Origin: Acidovorax kalamii
Lineage (GTDB): Bacteria > Pseudomonadota > Gammaproteobacteria > Burkholderiales > Burkholderiaceae_C
Assembly (NCBI RefSeq): GCF_002245625.1
Contig: NZ_NOIG01000004.1
Coordinates: forward strand, 916,542 to 980,541
Reading direction: 5' to 3'
Length of the DNA stretch: 64,000 nucleotides
Part shown: piece by piece, positions 38,377 through 47,930 of the stretch
How positions within the stretch are numbered: the first letter of the stretch is position 1
How the letters are laid out: each line of letters opens with the position of its first letter
The notes under the pieces: model-generated
Told to the model about the DNA's origin: nothing
The model's input: the letters and a program-made list of their open reading frames with translations, nothing else
The model's database searches: none
Made by a program: the position numbers and the translations under genes

Positions 38377-39720
38377 ATGCTGTGGCGAATTACGTATTTC
38401 CTGCTCTGGCAGATTGCGGGCGGAGGGCTGGGCTGGTGGGAGGGGGGCCCCTGGGGCGCGGCCTTGGGCGCAGCGCTGGCGGGCTGGGCCTGGTTTGTGT
38501 GGGACCTGCTGCGCGGCGTGCGGGTGCTGCGCTGGCTGCGCACCGGCGATCTGGTGAATGTGCCCGTGATGCGTGGCATCTGGGGCGAGGCGGCGGACCG
38601 CGCCCGGCGCCTGCTGCGCAGGCAGGAGGCGCTTGTCCGCGACAGCCAGGACCGGTTACAGGAGATCCTGGCCGCGCTGCAGGCTTCGCCCAATGGCGTG
38701 GTGCTGCTCGATGCGCAGGGCCGCATTGAATGGTGCAACCAGATGGCGGCGAGCCAGTTTGGTTTTGATGCCCAGCGCGATGTGATGCAGTCCATCGGCA
38801 ACCTGCTGCGCAACCCCGAGTTCACGGCCTACTTCGCGGCCAAGGATTTCTCCAGCGACGTGGTGCTGGAGGGGCGCCTGAGCACGTCGTCGCGCCCGGT
38901 GCGCATCTCGGTGCACCTGCACCCGTATGGTGACGGGCGCACCTTGCTGCTCTCGCGCGATGTCACGGCACTGGAGCAGGCCGACGCCATGCGGCGCGAC
39001 TTTGTGGCCAATGTGTCGCACGAGATCCGCACCCCCCTCACCGTGCTCACGGGTTTTGTCGAAACCCTGCAGACCCTGCCCCTGAGTGCTGATGAGCGCG
39101 CCCGCTACCTGGGCATGATGGCGCAGCAGGCCCAGCGCATGCAAAGCGTGGTGCAGGATCTGCTCACCCTGTCGCGCCTGGAGGGCAGCCCGCTGCCCGG
39201 CATGGCCGAATGGACCCCCGTGCAGTCGCTGATGCAGCGCTGCGAGGAGGAGGGCCGGGCGCTGTCGGCACTGCTCACGCAGAACCAGCAGCGCACGCAT
39301 GAGATCCGCTTCCCGACAGCCGAGGCCTTGCGCAGCGAGGGCGAGATTGCCGGTGTGCCCGCCGAGCTGCAAAGCGCCTTGTCCAACCTGGTCAACAACG
39401 CCGTGCGCTACACGCCCGCTGGCGGCTCCATCGCCGTGGTGTGGGAGCGCAAGGAAGACGGCGATGCCGTGTTTTCGGTGCAGGACACCGGCCCCGGCAT
39501 CGCGCCCGAGCACATTCCGCGCCTGACAGAGCGCTTTTACCGTGTGGACCGCAGCCGCTCGCGCGAAACGGGCGGCACGGGCCTGGGCTTGGCCATCGTG
39601 AAGCATGTGCTGCAGCGCCACGGCGCCACGCTCGACATATCCAGCACCCTGGGCAAGGGCTCGGTGTTTTCGGTCACCTTCCCTGCAAACCGGCTGCGTG
39701 GTTTTGCTCTGCCGGGGTGA
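38377..39720 (+). CDS. phoR: Phosphate sensor histidine kinase PhoR
   Basis: 447 residues (E. coli 431). Two short N-terminal membrane helices (about 5-20 and 25-45), a linker, a PAS domain (about 90-200, LQASPNGVVLLDAQG), the HisKA domain with phospho-accepting H215 in NVSHEIRTPLTVLTGF, and a HATPase_c domain with N box (LSNLVNNAVRYTPAGG), G1 (DTGPGIAPEH) and G2 (GGTGLGLAIVKHVLQRHG). As in other PhoR proteins there is no large periplasmic sensor; signal comes through PstB/PhoU. The 3' end overlaps the convergent MATE gene by 47 bases. Confidence 0.95.
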   Translation: MLWRITYFLLWQIAGGGLGWWEGGPWGAALGAALAGWAWFVWDLLRGVRVLRWLRTGDLVNVPVMRGIWGEAADRARRLLRRQEALVRDSQDRLQEILAALQASPNGVVLLDAQGRIEWCNQMAASQFGFDAQRDVMQSIGNLLRNPEFTAYFAAKDFSSDVVLEGRLSTSSRPVRISVHLHPYGDGRTLLLSRDVTALEQADAMRRDFVANVSHEIRTPLTVLTGFVETLQTLPLSADERARYLGMMAQQAQRMQSVVQDLLTLSRLEGSPLPGMAEWTPVQSLMQRCEEEGRALSALLTQNQQRTHEIRFPTAEALRSEGEIAGVPAELQSALSNLVNNAVRYTPAGGSIAVVWERKEDGDAVFSVQDTGPGIAPEHIPRLTERFYRVDRSRSRETGGTGLGLAIVKHVLQRHGATLDISSTLGKGSVFSVTFPANRLRGFALPG

Positions 39721-41041
39721 TGGCCTGCCAGAGCATGGCCATGAACAGGGCGGCCGTGACCGCCAGGGCGGCAGCGCTGGCCGCCCAGAACGGGATGGGC
39801 GAAGGGGCCTGCGCCCAGGGGCCGTGGCCAGCGTAGGCCAACCAGTAGCCTCCGCCCAGGCCCGCACCCCAGAGCAGGGTGCAGTACACGGCCAGCGGGG
39901 CCAGGGTGATGCGGTAGCAGCGCAGCACAAAAACACACAGGGTTTGCAGCACATCGGCCACGTGGTAGGCGGCAACCCACACCAGCACGCCCCCGGTCAT
40001 CGCCACCACGCTGGCGTTGGCCGAGTACACGCTTCCAATATGGTCTTTTGCTATCAATAATATAGCTGCAAAGGCAATACCAGCAGGCGCAGAAAGCCTG
40101 AAACCTATGAAAACAACCTTGCGCGCCTGCGCCGGGTTACCTGCACCCAGCCAGTAACTTACCCGCGCGCTGGTGGCGATGGCCAATGACAGCGGCACCA
40201 TGTAGAGCACGGCGGCCAGGTTGGCGGCAATCTGGTGGGCTGCGGATGCCGTAGTGCCCTGGCGCGCGATGAACAAAGCCATCAGCGTGAACGAGGTCAC
40301 CTCGACCATCACCGCCAGGCCCGCAGGAATGCCCAGCCGCGCGAAGCCCGCAATGGTGGGCCAGTGGGGCGGTTCCATGCGGCGCCACAGGTCCAGGGGT
40401 TCGTAGAGGTCTTGCGTGCGCAGCAGCCAGATGGCAAGGGCCAGCATGCTGCAGTTGACGACCAGGGTGGCCCAGGCGCAACCCACCACGCCCTGCGCGG
40501 GCAGGCCCGCACCACCAAACGTGAACCACACCGACAGCGGCAGCTTGATGAACAGCGAGCCCACCTGCAGCCAGGTCACCAGCTGGGGCTTGCCCAGAGC
40601 CTGGTTCAGCGTGCTGTAGATGCGGAACAGCAGGGCCGGGGGCAGCGCGAGCGCCAGAACGGCCAGGTAGTTCTCCACGTCGGGTTGCAGTGCGGCTGGG
40701 ACATCGGTCCAGCGCAGGATGGGCCCCGGCGAGAGCAGGATGGCCATGCCCGCCACCGAGGCAGCTCCGCACAGATACAGGGCCTGGCGCAGCGAGCGGC
40801 CCACCCCCTCGGTCTCGCGCGCACCGCGCTGCTCGGCCCACACGGGCAGCAGCGCCTGCAGCACACCAATCAGCGCCACATAGACGCTGATGAAAATGGC
40901 CGAGCCCACGGATAGCGCGGCGAGCGAGGCTTCGCTGTAGCGGCCAGCCACAATGGTGTCCGTCACGCCAAAGGCCATGACAGCCAGTTGCCCGGCCAGC
41001 ACCGTGAGGGCATGCCGGGTGATGGTGGAGCGTTCCGACAT
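39674..41041 (-). CDS. MATE-family multidrug/flippase-type transporter
   Basis: 455 residues with about twelve transmembrane helices in two repeats. MATE features: AVMAFGVTDTIVAGRYSEASLAALSVG, an early helix pair, and GTTASAAHQIAANLAAVLYMVPLSLAIATSARVSYWLGAG in the middle. These proteins export cations or drugs using Na+ or H+. ATG at 41041 overlaps the stop of the upstream membrane protein (ATGA); a longer frame from 41125 lies within that gene. A repeat-like AT-rich segment at 40046-40113 is inside the gene. Substrate unknown. Confidence 0.85.
   Translation of the reverse strand: MSERSTITRHALTVLAGQLAVMAFGVTDTIVAGRYSEASLAALSVGSAIFISVYVALIGVLQALLPVWAEQRGARETEGVGRSLRQALYLCGAASVAGMAILLSPGPILRWTDVPAALQPDVENYLAVLALALPPALLFRIYSTLNQALGKPQLVTWLQVGSLFIKLPLSVWFTFGGAGLPAQGVVGCAWATLVVNCSMLALAIWLLRTQDLYEPLDLWRRMEPPHWPTIAGFARLGIPAGLAVMVEVTSFTLMALFIARQGTTASAAHQIAANLAAVLYMVPLSLAIATSARVSYWLGAGNPAQARKVVFIGFRLSAPAGIAFAAILLIAKDHIGSVYSANASVVAMTGGVLVWVAAYHVADVLQTLCVFVLRCYRITLAPLAVYCTLLWGAGLGGGYWLAYAGHGPWAQAPSPIPFWAASAAALAVTAALFMAMLWQAITPAEQNHAAGLQGR
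40046..40113 (+). repeat. Intragenic copy of a short dispersed repeat (antisense in the MATE gene)
   Basis: On the plus strand the blocks are GCTATCA, AATATAGCTGC, AATACCAGCAGGCGCAGA, AAGCCTGAAACCTATGAAAA. Order and spacing fit the other copies. It is the most AT-rich part of the gene and keeps the MATE reading frame open. Confidence 0.55.
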
Positions 41042-42741
41042 CAGCGCGCCGGGCCTTTGCGGCGCAGCAGCAGCAGGTGGTCGTTCTTGTCCGTCGGGCG
41101 GGGCAGGGTGGCCTTGAGCTCCCACAAGGCAGCGTTGACCATGCGTTCAGACGCGGGCCAAGATGCGATGTCTGCCAGCAGCCACTGGCATTCGTCCTGC
41201 AGGCCCGCCCGCTGCAGCGAGAGCCGGCCGTGGTACTGCAGCGCGGCCACCTGGGCGCGGCTCAGCCCCACCGTCTGGATGCACCCGGGCTCCGGCCCCA
41301 TTGCCGCCAACACACTGCGCACCTGCGGGGTGTAGCTGCGCGCATAGTCCAGCAGCGGCAGCCACAGCGTCATCAGCAGCACCCAGCCCAGGGCGGCACC
41401 GCCAGCGGGCAGCACCAGGCTTTTCCAGATCGGGGCGCGGTTGCGGGACGCGCGCCACCAGACAAGCCCACACCAGCCCACGGTGGCTGCCAGGGCCACC
41501 ACCAGGGCCAGGGTTGAAAACTGGGGCTCGAAGCCTGGAGCCAGCTTGGCCACATTGGCGGCGGGCTTGGCGGGCACGCCGGTCTGCATGGCGATCCAGA
41601 TCACCCAGATCGCCAGCGCGGACACGGTGAAGAACAGCAGTGTGAACCAGTCGATCAGGGCCCCCACGCTGCGGCGCAGGGTGGGCAGTGCAAACGCGGC
41701 CAGCGCCGCCATGGCGGGCAGGCCCAGCAACAGGGCGCGGTCTGCAGGCTGGGTGCTGAGGGTGGCGGCAACGGAAACCACCGAGAACCACAGCGGCAGC
41801 AGCAGATGCCGGTGGCCCTGGCGGCTCACGATCTGCTTGCGCCAGCGCCACAGGGTCCACAGCGCCAGCGGCCAGGCGGGCCAGCCAAACCATATCAGTA
41901 GCCGCACCAGACTCTGCCACTCCTTGGCGCCTGTACCGCCGCCCACAATGCGCCAGCGCCACAGGTCCAGCGCCCAGGCCGCCCAGGCTGCCAGCAGCGT
42001 GACGGCCAGTAAGCCCAGCGCCCAGGGCCACCGGCGGTCGGTGCTGCTGCCTGGGGCCAGCGCTACCAGCGCCATGCTGCCAATGCCCAGCATCGCGGCC
42101 AGGGCAGGGGCCCCGGCCAGCGTCAGCCCGAGCAGGCCTACCACCAGCGCAATGGCTGGTGCCACGGTGCGGTGGGGCATGGCGGCCACCGCAAAAAAGA
42201 GCAGTGCGGTGCAGCTGAGCTGCACCAGATAGCTGGTGGTTTCGTGCGACAGCTGGGCCAGCCCCAGGCAGGCGATCAAGGCCAGCAGCGCGCCATCGGC
42301 AATCGCACGGGCATAGTCGAGCGGAGGGGCCTCGCCGCCAAACGCAAACGCCACGGGCTGCGCGCCGGGGCTGCGGGCCAGGTAGTACACGCCGTACCAG
42401 GTCGCTATGAGTGTGAGAGCCAGCAGCCCGGCAAACGGAATGCGCACGGCCATCTCGGCCGACAGCCAGGAGGGCGCAATCTGCATCGCCCAGGCGCCCA
42501 GCCAGTAGGGCAGCAGCCCCTCTGTTTCGGGTGGCATGCCGCCCAGCAAGGGGGCGAGCCATGGTGTGCGGCCCTGGGCCAGCTCCAGCATGTAACCAAA
42601 TGCCGTGACATCGGCATTCTTCCAGGGGCCACGCCCGACATAGCCCGGCACCACGTAGGCGATGCACAGCAGCAGCAACGCCCAGCGTGGAAGTGGGCTC
42701 ACGGCATTCTGGGTAACGATGGCGGGGGTCGGTGGGGTCAC
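41041..42741 (-). CDS. Polytopic membrane protein resembling GT39-type glycosyltransferases
   Basis: 566 residues with about 12-13 transmembrane helices. The N-terminus (ADVTAFGYMLELAQGRTPWLAPLLGG) resembles the first periplasmic loop of GT-C enzymes such as ArnT/PMT, where an acidic residue is catalytic, and the C-terminal soluble part (PEPGCIQTVGLSRAQVAALQYHGRL) would lie in the periplasm. No close named family is recognised; a sugar-lipid transferase is inferred. Translationally coupled to the downstream MATE gene. The start at 42741 is the only sensible ATG before the first helix. Confidence 0.65.
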   Translation of the reverse strand: MTPPTPAIVTQNAVSPLPRWALLLLCIAYVVPGYVGRGPWKNADVTAFGYMLELAQGRTPWLAPLLGGMPPETEGLLPYWLGAWAMQIAPSWLSAEMAVRIPFAGLLALTLIATWYGVYYLARSPGAQPVAFAFGGEAPPLDYARAIADGALLALIACLGLAQLSHETTSYLVQLSCTALLFFAVAAMPHRTVAPAIALVVGLLGLTLAGAPALAAMLGIGSMALVALAPGSSTDRRWPWALGLLAVTLLAAWAAWALDLWRWRIVGGGTGAKEWQSLVRLLIWFGWPAWPLALWTLWRWRKQIVSRQGHRHLLLPLWFSVVSVAATLSTQPADRALLLGLPAMAALAAFALPTLRRSVGALIDWFTLLFFTVSALAIWVIWIAMQTGVPAKPAANVAKLAPGFEPQFSTLALVVALAATVGWCGLVWWRASRNRAPIWKSLVLPAGGAALGWVLLMTLWLPLLDYARSYTPQVRSVLAAMGPEPGCIQTVGLSRAQVAALQYHGRLSLQRAGLQDECQWLLADIASWPASERMVNAALWELKATLPRPTDKNDHLLLLRRKGPAR

Positions 42742-42793
42742 GCGTCAGTGGGTAGCAATGCGAAGAGCCACCGAGAATAAGGGCAAAACAAAG

Positions 42794-42827
42794 AAAAAGG
42801 CAGCCCGGTTGCCCGGGCTGCCTTTTT
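42794..42827 (-). terminator. Strong terminator after rpmE2 (also works as bidirectional)
   Basis: AAAAAGGCAGCCCGG pairs with CCGGGCTGCCTTTTT, fifteen base pairs around a TTGC loop. It gives a U-run on either strand; it lies downstream of rpmE2. Confidence 0.85.
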
Positions 42828-42848
42828 GGCGGGAACGCAGGAAGCGAA

Positions 42849-43103
42849 TTACTTCGCTGCGGTCTTGCCGAAACGGTTGCGGAAGCGCTCCACGCGGCCA
42901 CCCATGTTGTCCACGGACTTTTGCGTGCCGGTGTAGAAGGGGTGCGATTCAGAGGAGGTGTCCAGCTTGAACAGCGGGTATTCCTTGCCTTCGAAGGTTT
43001 CGGTTTCCTTCGTGTTCACGCACGAGCGGGTCACGAACTTGAAGCCGTTGGACAGGTCCACGAACAGAACTTCGCGGTAGTTGGGGTGAATGCCTTCTTT
43101 CAT
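42849..43103 (-). CDS. rpmE2: 50S ribosomal protein L31 type B
   Basis: 84 residues, the type B length. Begins [21 protein letters not shown] and has [25 protein letters not shown], typical of L31B. Only one cysteine is present (TRSC), so the four-cysteine zinc site of the type A protein is missing. The start at 43103 is preceded by AGGAAG. An internal ATG upstream would add an unconserved eleven residues. It is followed by a strong terminator. Confidence 0.94.
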   Translation of the reverse strand: MKEGIHPNYREVLFVDLSNGFKFVTRSCVNTKETETFEGKEYPLFKLDTSSESHPFYTGTQKSVDNMGGRVERFRNRFGKTAAK

Positions 43104-43251
43104 GATCTTCCTTTGAGTCAACTGCGGGAGCCGCACCGGCCAGTCCGATGTACTTTCCGCAAGAAAAAGCCCTCTATTATTGCATAGACGGCGATTTCTC
43201 CATTTTCAGGTTTCCCGCGTTTGTTCGAAACTGCCACGGCAGCCCATGCGA

Positions 43252-43353
43252 GAACCGCCGCGCAAGGGTCCCCCGCCGCGCTGGCGGTGTCCCCCTTCCC
43301 GAATTGCAGCGCAATTCGAGAGACGGGGGAAGGTGCAAAGCGCCTCAGGGGGA
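43252..43353 (-). repeat. Intergenic palindromic repeat, copy A (between rpmE2 and rho)
   Basis: On the minus strand: CTCTCGAATTGC, then GCAATTCGGGAAGGGGGAC, a CCGCCAGCGCGGCGG block and CCCTTGCGCGGCGG. The same ordered blocks occur at 53063-53152 and 55299-55400. It reaches to within three bases of the rho stop, so it forms the rho 3' untranslated region. The rest of the 43103-43251 gap shows no gene. Confidence 0.7.
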
Positions 43354-43355
43354 TG

Positions 43356-44618
43356 TCACCCGCCTCTTCGCATCATGTCGAAAAAGTCCACATTGGTCTT
43401 GGTGGCCTTCATGTTCTTGATCATCAGCTCCATGGACTCGATCTCGTCCATGTTGTACATGAACTGGCGCAGGATGCGGGTCTTCTGCAGGATCTCGGGC
43501 GCCAGCAGCAGCTCTTCGCGGCGCGTGCCGCTCTTGTTCAGTTCGATGGCGGGGAACACACGCTTTTCGTACAGGCGGCGGTTCAGGTGGATTTCGCAGT
43601 TGCCCGTGCCCTTGAACTCTTCAAAGATCACTTCGTCCATGCGGCTGCCGGTATCGACCAGCGCAGTGGCGATGATGGTCAGCGAGCCGCCTTCCTCGAC
43701 CTTGCGCGCGGCGCCAAAGAAGCGCTTGGGGCGCTGCAGTGCAGCAGCGTCCACGCCACCCGACAGCACCTTGCCGCTCGACGGCACGACGTTGTTGTAG
43801 GCGCGGGCCAGGCGGGTGATGGAGTCCAGCAGGATCACCACGTCCTTCTTCAGTTCGACCAGACGCTTGGCGCGCTCGATCACCATTTCGGCCACATGCA
43901 CGTGACGGGCGGCAGGCTCGTCGAAGGTGGAGGCAATGATGTCGCCCTTGACCGTACGCTGCATTTCGGTCACTTCTTCAGGGCGCTCGTCCACCAGCAG
44001 CACCATCAGGTGCACGTCAGGGTTGTTGGCCGTGATGGCGTGGGCGATGTGCTGCATCATCACCGTCTTGCCGCTCTTGGGCGGCGCCACGATCAGTGCG
44101 CGCTGGCCGCGGCCGATGGGGGCAATGATGTCGATGATGCGACCGGTGATGTTCTCGTCGCCCTTGATCTCGCGTTCCAGGCGCATCTGTTCCTTGGGGA
44201 ACAGGGGCGTCAGGTTTTCGAACATCACCTTGTGCTTGTTCTGCTCGGGCGGTCCGCCATTGACCGAGTCGAGCTTGGTCAGGGCAAAGTAGCGCTCACC
44301 GTCCTTGGGCGTGCGCACTTCGCCTTCGATCATGTCGCCGGTGTGCAGGTTGAAGCGGCGCACCTGGCTGGGGCTGATGTAGATGTCGTCCGTGCTAGCC
44401 GTGAAGCTGGTGTCAGGGCTGCGCAAGAAGCCAAATCCGTCGGGCAGGATTTCCAGCACGCCATCCGCAAACACCTGCTCGCCCGCCTTGGCGCGCTTCT
44501 TGATGATGGCAAACATCAACTCCTGTTTGCGCATCCGTCCCGTGTTTTCGATTTCGAGTTCTTCGGCTTGCTTCAGGACTTCAGACACGTGCAGTGCCTT
44601 GAGTTCGTTTAAGTGCAT
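43356..44618 (-). CDS. rho: Transcription termination factor Rho
   Basis: 420 residues (E. coli 419). Hexameric RNA helicase ending transcription of untranslated RNA. N-terminal helical part ([25 protein letters not shown]), primary RNA-binding OB fold ([15 protein letters not shown]), P-loop [12 protein letters not shown] near residue 180, Walker [15 protein letters not shown] and the secondary-site loops ([25 protein letters not shown]). The start at 44618 is the standard one; an open frame to 44726 is unconserved. The 272-base gap upstream contains only a leader and the trxA terminator. Rho usually controls its own leader. Confidence 0.97.
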   Translation of the reverse strand: MHLNELKALHVSEVLKQAEELEIENTGRMRKQELMFAIIKKRAKAGEQVFADGVLEILPDGFGFLRSPDTSFTASTDDIYISPSQVRRFNLHTGDMIEGEVRTPKDGERYFALTKLDSVNGGPPEQNKHKVMFENLTPLFPKEQMRLEREIKGDENITGRIIDIIAPIGRGQRALIVAPPKSGKTVMMQHIAHAITANNPDVHLMVLLVDERPEEVTEMQRTVKGDIIASTFDEPAARHVHVAEMVIERAKRLVELKKDVVILLDSITRLARAYNNVVPSSGKVLSGGVDAAALQRPKRFFGAARKVEEGGSLTIIATALVDTGSRMDEVIFEEFKGTGNCEIHLNRRLYEKRVFPAIELNKSGTRREELLLAPEILQKTRILRQFMYNMDEIESMELMIKNMKATKTNVDFFDMMRRGG

Positions 44619-44846
44619 GGAGTGACTCCTTGGCGGAGCTGGTAAGAATCTTGGGGGAGGGGGCTGGTGCCGGAAGGGCTGCTGTTTGCAGGCCCGGCCC
44701 GCCGGGGATCTTGGTCCGGCTGCCAATGCGTGCAGGCCGGTGATCGAGGGGAATTATGACAGGAAAAAAAGCAGGTGCTTCAGGGGTGTGCTATGAGCAG
44801 CTGCATGCAGCGCCACTCTGGCACTGCATGCATGCCATATGCACCC

Positions 44847-44881
44847 AAAAAAATGCCCCGCAGGCAGCGCACCAGCGGGGC
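44847..44881 (-). terminator. Rho-independent terminator after trxA
   Basis: On the minus strand GCCCCGC and GCGGGGC pair around a 13-base loop and are followed by ATTTTTTTGGG. Confidence 0.8.
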
Positions 44882-44889
44882 TTGGGGGA

Positions 44890-45222
44890 TCAGGCCAGTT
44901 GCTGATCGATGAAGGCGGTCAGTTGTGCCTTGCTCATCGCACCGACCTTGGTGGCGGCCAGTTGGCCGTCCTTGAACAGCATCAGGGTGGGGATGCCGCG
45001 GATGCCGAACTTGGCGGGGATCTCGCGGTTTTCATCCACATTCATCTTGGCGATCTGCAGCTTGCCCTGGTAGGTGCCTGCGACTTCATCCAGGATGGGG
45101 GCAATCATCTTGCAGGGGCCGCACCATTCGGCCCAGTAGTCCACCAGCACGGCGGAGCCGGGTTGGAGCACGTCGGCTTCAAAGCTGGCGTCAGAGACAT
45201 GTTTGATGAGTTCGCTGGCCAT
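44890..45222 (-). CDS. trxA: Thioredoxin 1
   Basis: 110 residues (E. coli 109). General disulfide reductase of the cytoplasm. Active site WCGPCK with C34 and C37, the conserved cis-proline loop [15 protein letters not shown]. The start at 45222 gives the normal [14 protein letters not shown] beginning; an open frame upstream to 45303 is unconserved. It sits beside rho, as in many proteobacteria, and is divergent from the addB-like gene. Confidence 0.96.
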   Translation of the reverse strand: MASELIKHVSDASFEADVLQPGSAVLVDYWAEWCGPCKMIAPILDEVAGTYQGKLQIAKMNVDENREIPAKFGIRGIPTLMLFKDGQLAATKVGAMSKAQLTAFIDQQLA

Positions 45223-45281
45223 GGCGGAATTCCTTGATCTTGGGCGGGTTGGAACCGGTGTACGTTTAAAGTCAGGGCATT

Positions 45282-47930
45282 GTGACAGAAACCAATCCCC
45301 CATTCACCGGTATGGCCGGGGCTTGCGACGCTATGACTGTCATAGCGAAAAGCGATCAGTGCGCAGGCTGGAGCATGGGCCTGTGGCAGCGCGCATTGGC
45401 CCAGGTGGCCGCGCATGCCAGCGCCCAGGGCGCTCACCTAGCACGCACCGTGGTGCTGGTGCCCTACGCGCAGCTCATGCCCTGGGCCCAGCGCCACTGG
45501 GCGTTGCAGTTTCCGCAAGGCTTTGCGCCGCGCTTTGAAACCACCCGCAACTGGGCCCGCCAACTGCAGGTGTTTGAGCCTTCGGCCGACGACTTTGCGG
45601 GCGACGTGGCGCGCGACACCCTCACGGCCCGCGCGTTGCTCGACCGCGTGGGGCAGGGCGCCCAGCGCGAGATGCTGGCCACGCCCCTGCAAGAAGCCGC
45701 CGCCCAGTTGGCCCCCGCCGTGGCCGCTGTGCCCCCCGCGCAGCGCGCCGCCTGGGGCGACGAGGCCCGCAAACTGCTGACCACCGCCGACGAGGGCAGC
45801 AGCCTGCATTACGAGGCCCTGGTGGCGCGCCTGGCGCTGGAATGGGTGCTGGCCTCACGCCACGCCACCGATGTGCTGTTCGAGCCCGGTGTGCGCGCGG
45901 CGGTGGATGCGCTGGTGGTGCTCGAAGGTTTTCAATCCGACGCGCTGCCCCAGGCCCTGCTGGCCCATTGGGGCGAGCAGGGGGCTTGTGTTGCGCTGCC
46001 AGTATTGGTCGATGAAGCTCCCGCGCCGCCAAAACGCGCCCAGCATGCCGCCACCGATGCCGAAGACGAAGCCCACCGCGCCGCTGCCTGCGTGCTGGCC
46101 CACGTGCGAGATGGCCGGGTGCCCGTGGCGCTGGCCGCCACCGACCGCGCACTGATCCGCCGCGTGCTCGCCCACCTGGACAGCAGCGGCGTGCTGGTGC
46201 GCGATGAAAGTGGCTGGATTCTCTCGACCACACGCGCCGCTTCGCGGGTCATGGCCGCGCTGCAGGCTGCGGCGTGGAACGCTTCATCCAACGCGGTGCT
46301 GGACTGGATCAAGCACACCCCTGCGCTGATGCCGGGCGACGTGAATCGGCTGGAGCAATGGCTGCGCAAGGGCGTGGTGCAGCACTGGGCCGCCGCCGCC
46401 GCGCGGGATCTGAGCGCGCAGCCCCAGTTGGCTCGCACCGTGGCTACGGTAGAGGCCTGGCGCGAATCCTTGCGCGCCGCGCGCCCGCTGGCGCAGTGGC
46501 TGCCCGCCCTGCGCGCCGTGCTGGAGCAAGCCGGCCAGTGGCAAGGCCTGCAGGCCGACCCGGCGGGCATGCGCGTGTCGGCCGCCCTGCGCCTGCAAGA
46601 CGGCCAGCAGGCCGAGCTGGACGGCTGGGGCGACAGCGCGGGTCGCCGCATGACGCTGGCCGAATTCACCCGCTGGGCCAGGGACGTGCTCGAAGCCGGG
46701 CGCTACGTGGCCGCCCAGGCCGCCGATGCGCCCGTGGTCGTGTTGCCGCTGCCCCAGTTGCTTGCCCGCCCCTTTGCCGCCGCCGTGCTGCCGGGCTGCG
46801 ATGAAAAGCGCCTGCAGGCTGCGCCGGAGCCTGCGGGCGACTGGTCGCAGGCTCAGCGCGAGGCCTGGGGCCTGCCCACACGCCAGTCGCTGGAGGCCGC
46901 CCAGCGGGCCGCCTGGGCCCACGCGCTGCGCACGCCCGTGGTGGACGTGCTGTGGCGCACCGGCGATGAGGGCGGCGAGCCCCTGCTGGCCAGCGCCCTG
47001 GTGCTGGCCCTGCAACTGGATGGCGCCGCTACACCCGGCACGGACGACCGTGCGGCCCGTGCCGTGGCCGCCACCCCAACGCTGCGTCCCCAGCCCGTGG
47101 GCCAGGCGTTGCCGGTGGCGCACCTGTCCTCCACCGCGTATTCCGACCTGCGCCATTGCCCCTACCGCTTCTTTGCACAGCGCCAGCTGGGTCTGCGCGA
47201 GGCTGACGAACTGGATGCCGAAGTGGACAAGCGCGACTTTGGCAACTGGCTGCACGCCGTGCTGCAACACTTTCACGAGGCGTTGCTGGCTGAGCCCACC
47301 GACCACCCGGACGAGCGCCGCGCCCGCATGGACGCCGCCGCCGAAGCCGTGACCCGCGAGCAACGCCTGCAAGACGGTGACTTTCTGCCCTTCGCCGCAG
47401 GCTGGGCGCAACTGCGTGACGGCTACCTGCAATGGCTGGCAGGGCACGAGCAGCGGGGCGCCACCTTCCGCCAGGCCGAGGTCAAGGCCCGCCAGCCGCT
47501 GGGCGACTTGGAGCTGGTTGGCACCCTCGACCGAATCGATGGTGTCTCGTCCACTGGCGAGCCCACGGTACTGGTCATTGACTACAAAACCGAAAGCGAC
47601 AGCGTGACCCGCCAGCGCATCAAGAGCGGAGCGGAGGACACGCAACTGGCCTTCTACGCCGCCCTGCTGAGCCACGACACCCTGCGCGCTGCCTACGTCA
47701 ACGTGGGCGAGCGCGGTGAAACGAGCATGCACGAGCAGGACGAGGTGGTGCACCTGCGCGATGTGCTCATCGAAGGCATTCAGCACGACATGGCCCGCAT
47801 TGCCGCCGGGGCTCCGCTGCCCGCGCTGGGCGAGGGCTCGGTGTGCGAGTTTTGCGCCGTGCGGGGCCTGTGCCGCAAAGACATGTGGGCAGACACTGAA
47901 CAGGCGTTGCCCGCGCAAGAGACGCCATGA
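45282..47930 (+). CDS. addB: AddB-type PD-(D/E)XK exonuclease with probable iron-sulfur cluster
   Basis: 882 residues. Helicase-like but without a clear Walker A, then a C-terminal RecB-type nuclease: LDRIDG (D750 region) and VIDYKTES (D767, K769). Cysteines C626 (LRHCPYRFF) and C855, C858, C864 ([10 protein letters not shown]) match the four-cysteine iron-sulfur staple of AddB nucleases. It overlaps addA by four bases, so the two form the AddAB double-strand break repair complex that replaces RecBCD in many bacteria. The start is uncertain: GTG at 45282, or ATG at 45312 or 45333. Confidence 0.85.
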   Translation: MTETNPPFTGMAGACDAMTVIAKSDQCAGWSMGLWQRALAQVAAHASAQGAHLARTVVLVPYAQLMPWAQRHWALQFPQGFAPRFETTRNWARQLQVFEPSADDFAGDVARDTLTARALLDRVGQGAQREMLATPLQEAAAQLAPAVAAVPPAQRAAWGDEARKLLTTADEGSSLHYEALVARLALEWVLASRHATDVLFEPGVRAAVDALVVLEGFQSDALPQALLAHWGEQGACVALPVLVDEAPAPPKRAQHAATDAEDEAHRAAACVLAHVRDGRVPVALAATDRALIRRVLAHLDSSGVLVRDESGWILSTTRAASRVMAALQAAAWNASSNAVLDWIKHTPALMPGDVNRLEQWLRKGVVQHWAAAAARDLSAQPQLARTVATVEAWRESLRAARPLAQWLPALRAVLEQAGQWQGLQADPAGMRVSAALRLQDGQQAELDGWGDSAGRRMTLAEFTRWARDVLEAGRYVAAQAADAPVVVLPLPQLLARPFAAAVLPGCDEKRLQAAPEPAGDWSQAQREAWGLPTRQSLEAAQRAAWAHALRTPVVDVLWRTGDEGGEPLLASALVLALQLDGAATPGTDDRAARAVAATPTLRPQPVGQALPVAHLSSTAYSDLRHCPYRFFAQRQLGLREADELDAEVDKRDFGNWLHAVLQHFHEALLAEPTDHPDERRARMDAAAEAVTREQRLQDGDFLPFAAGWAQLRDGYLQWLAGHEQRGATFRQAEVKARQPLGDLELVGTLDRIDGVSSTGEPTVLVIDYKTESDSVTRQRIKSGAEDTQLAFYAALLSHDTLRAAYVNVGERGETSMHEQDEVVHLRDVLIEGIQHDMARIAAGAPLPALGEGSVCEFCAVRGLCRKDMWADTEQALPAQETP

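Noticed and set aside
44772..44815. Additional copy of the dispersed repeat in the rho-trxA gap
   Set aside because: GCTATGAGCAGCTGCATGC looks similar at first, but the GCGCTT centre and the AAA-rich end are missing.
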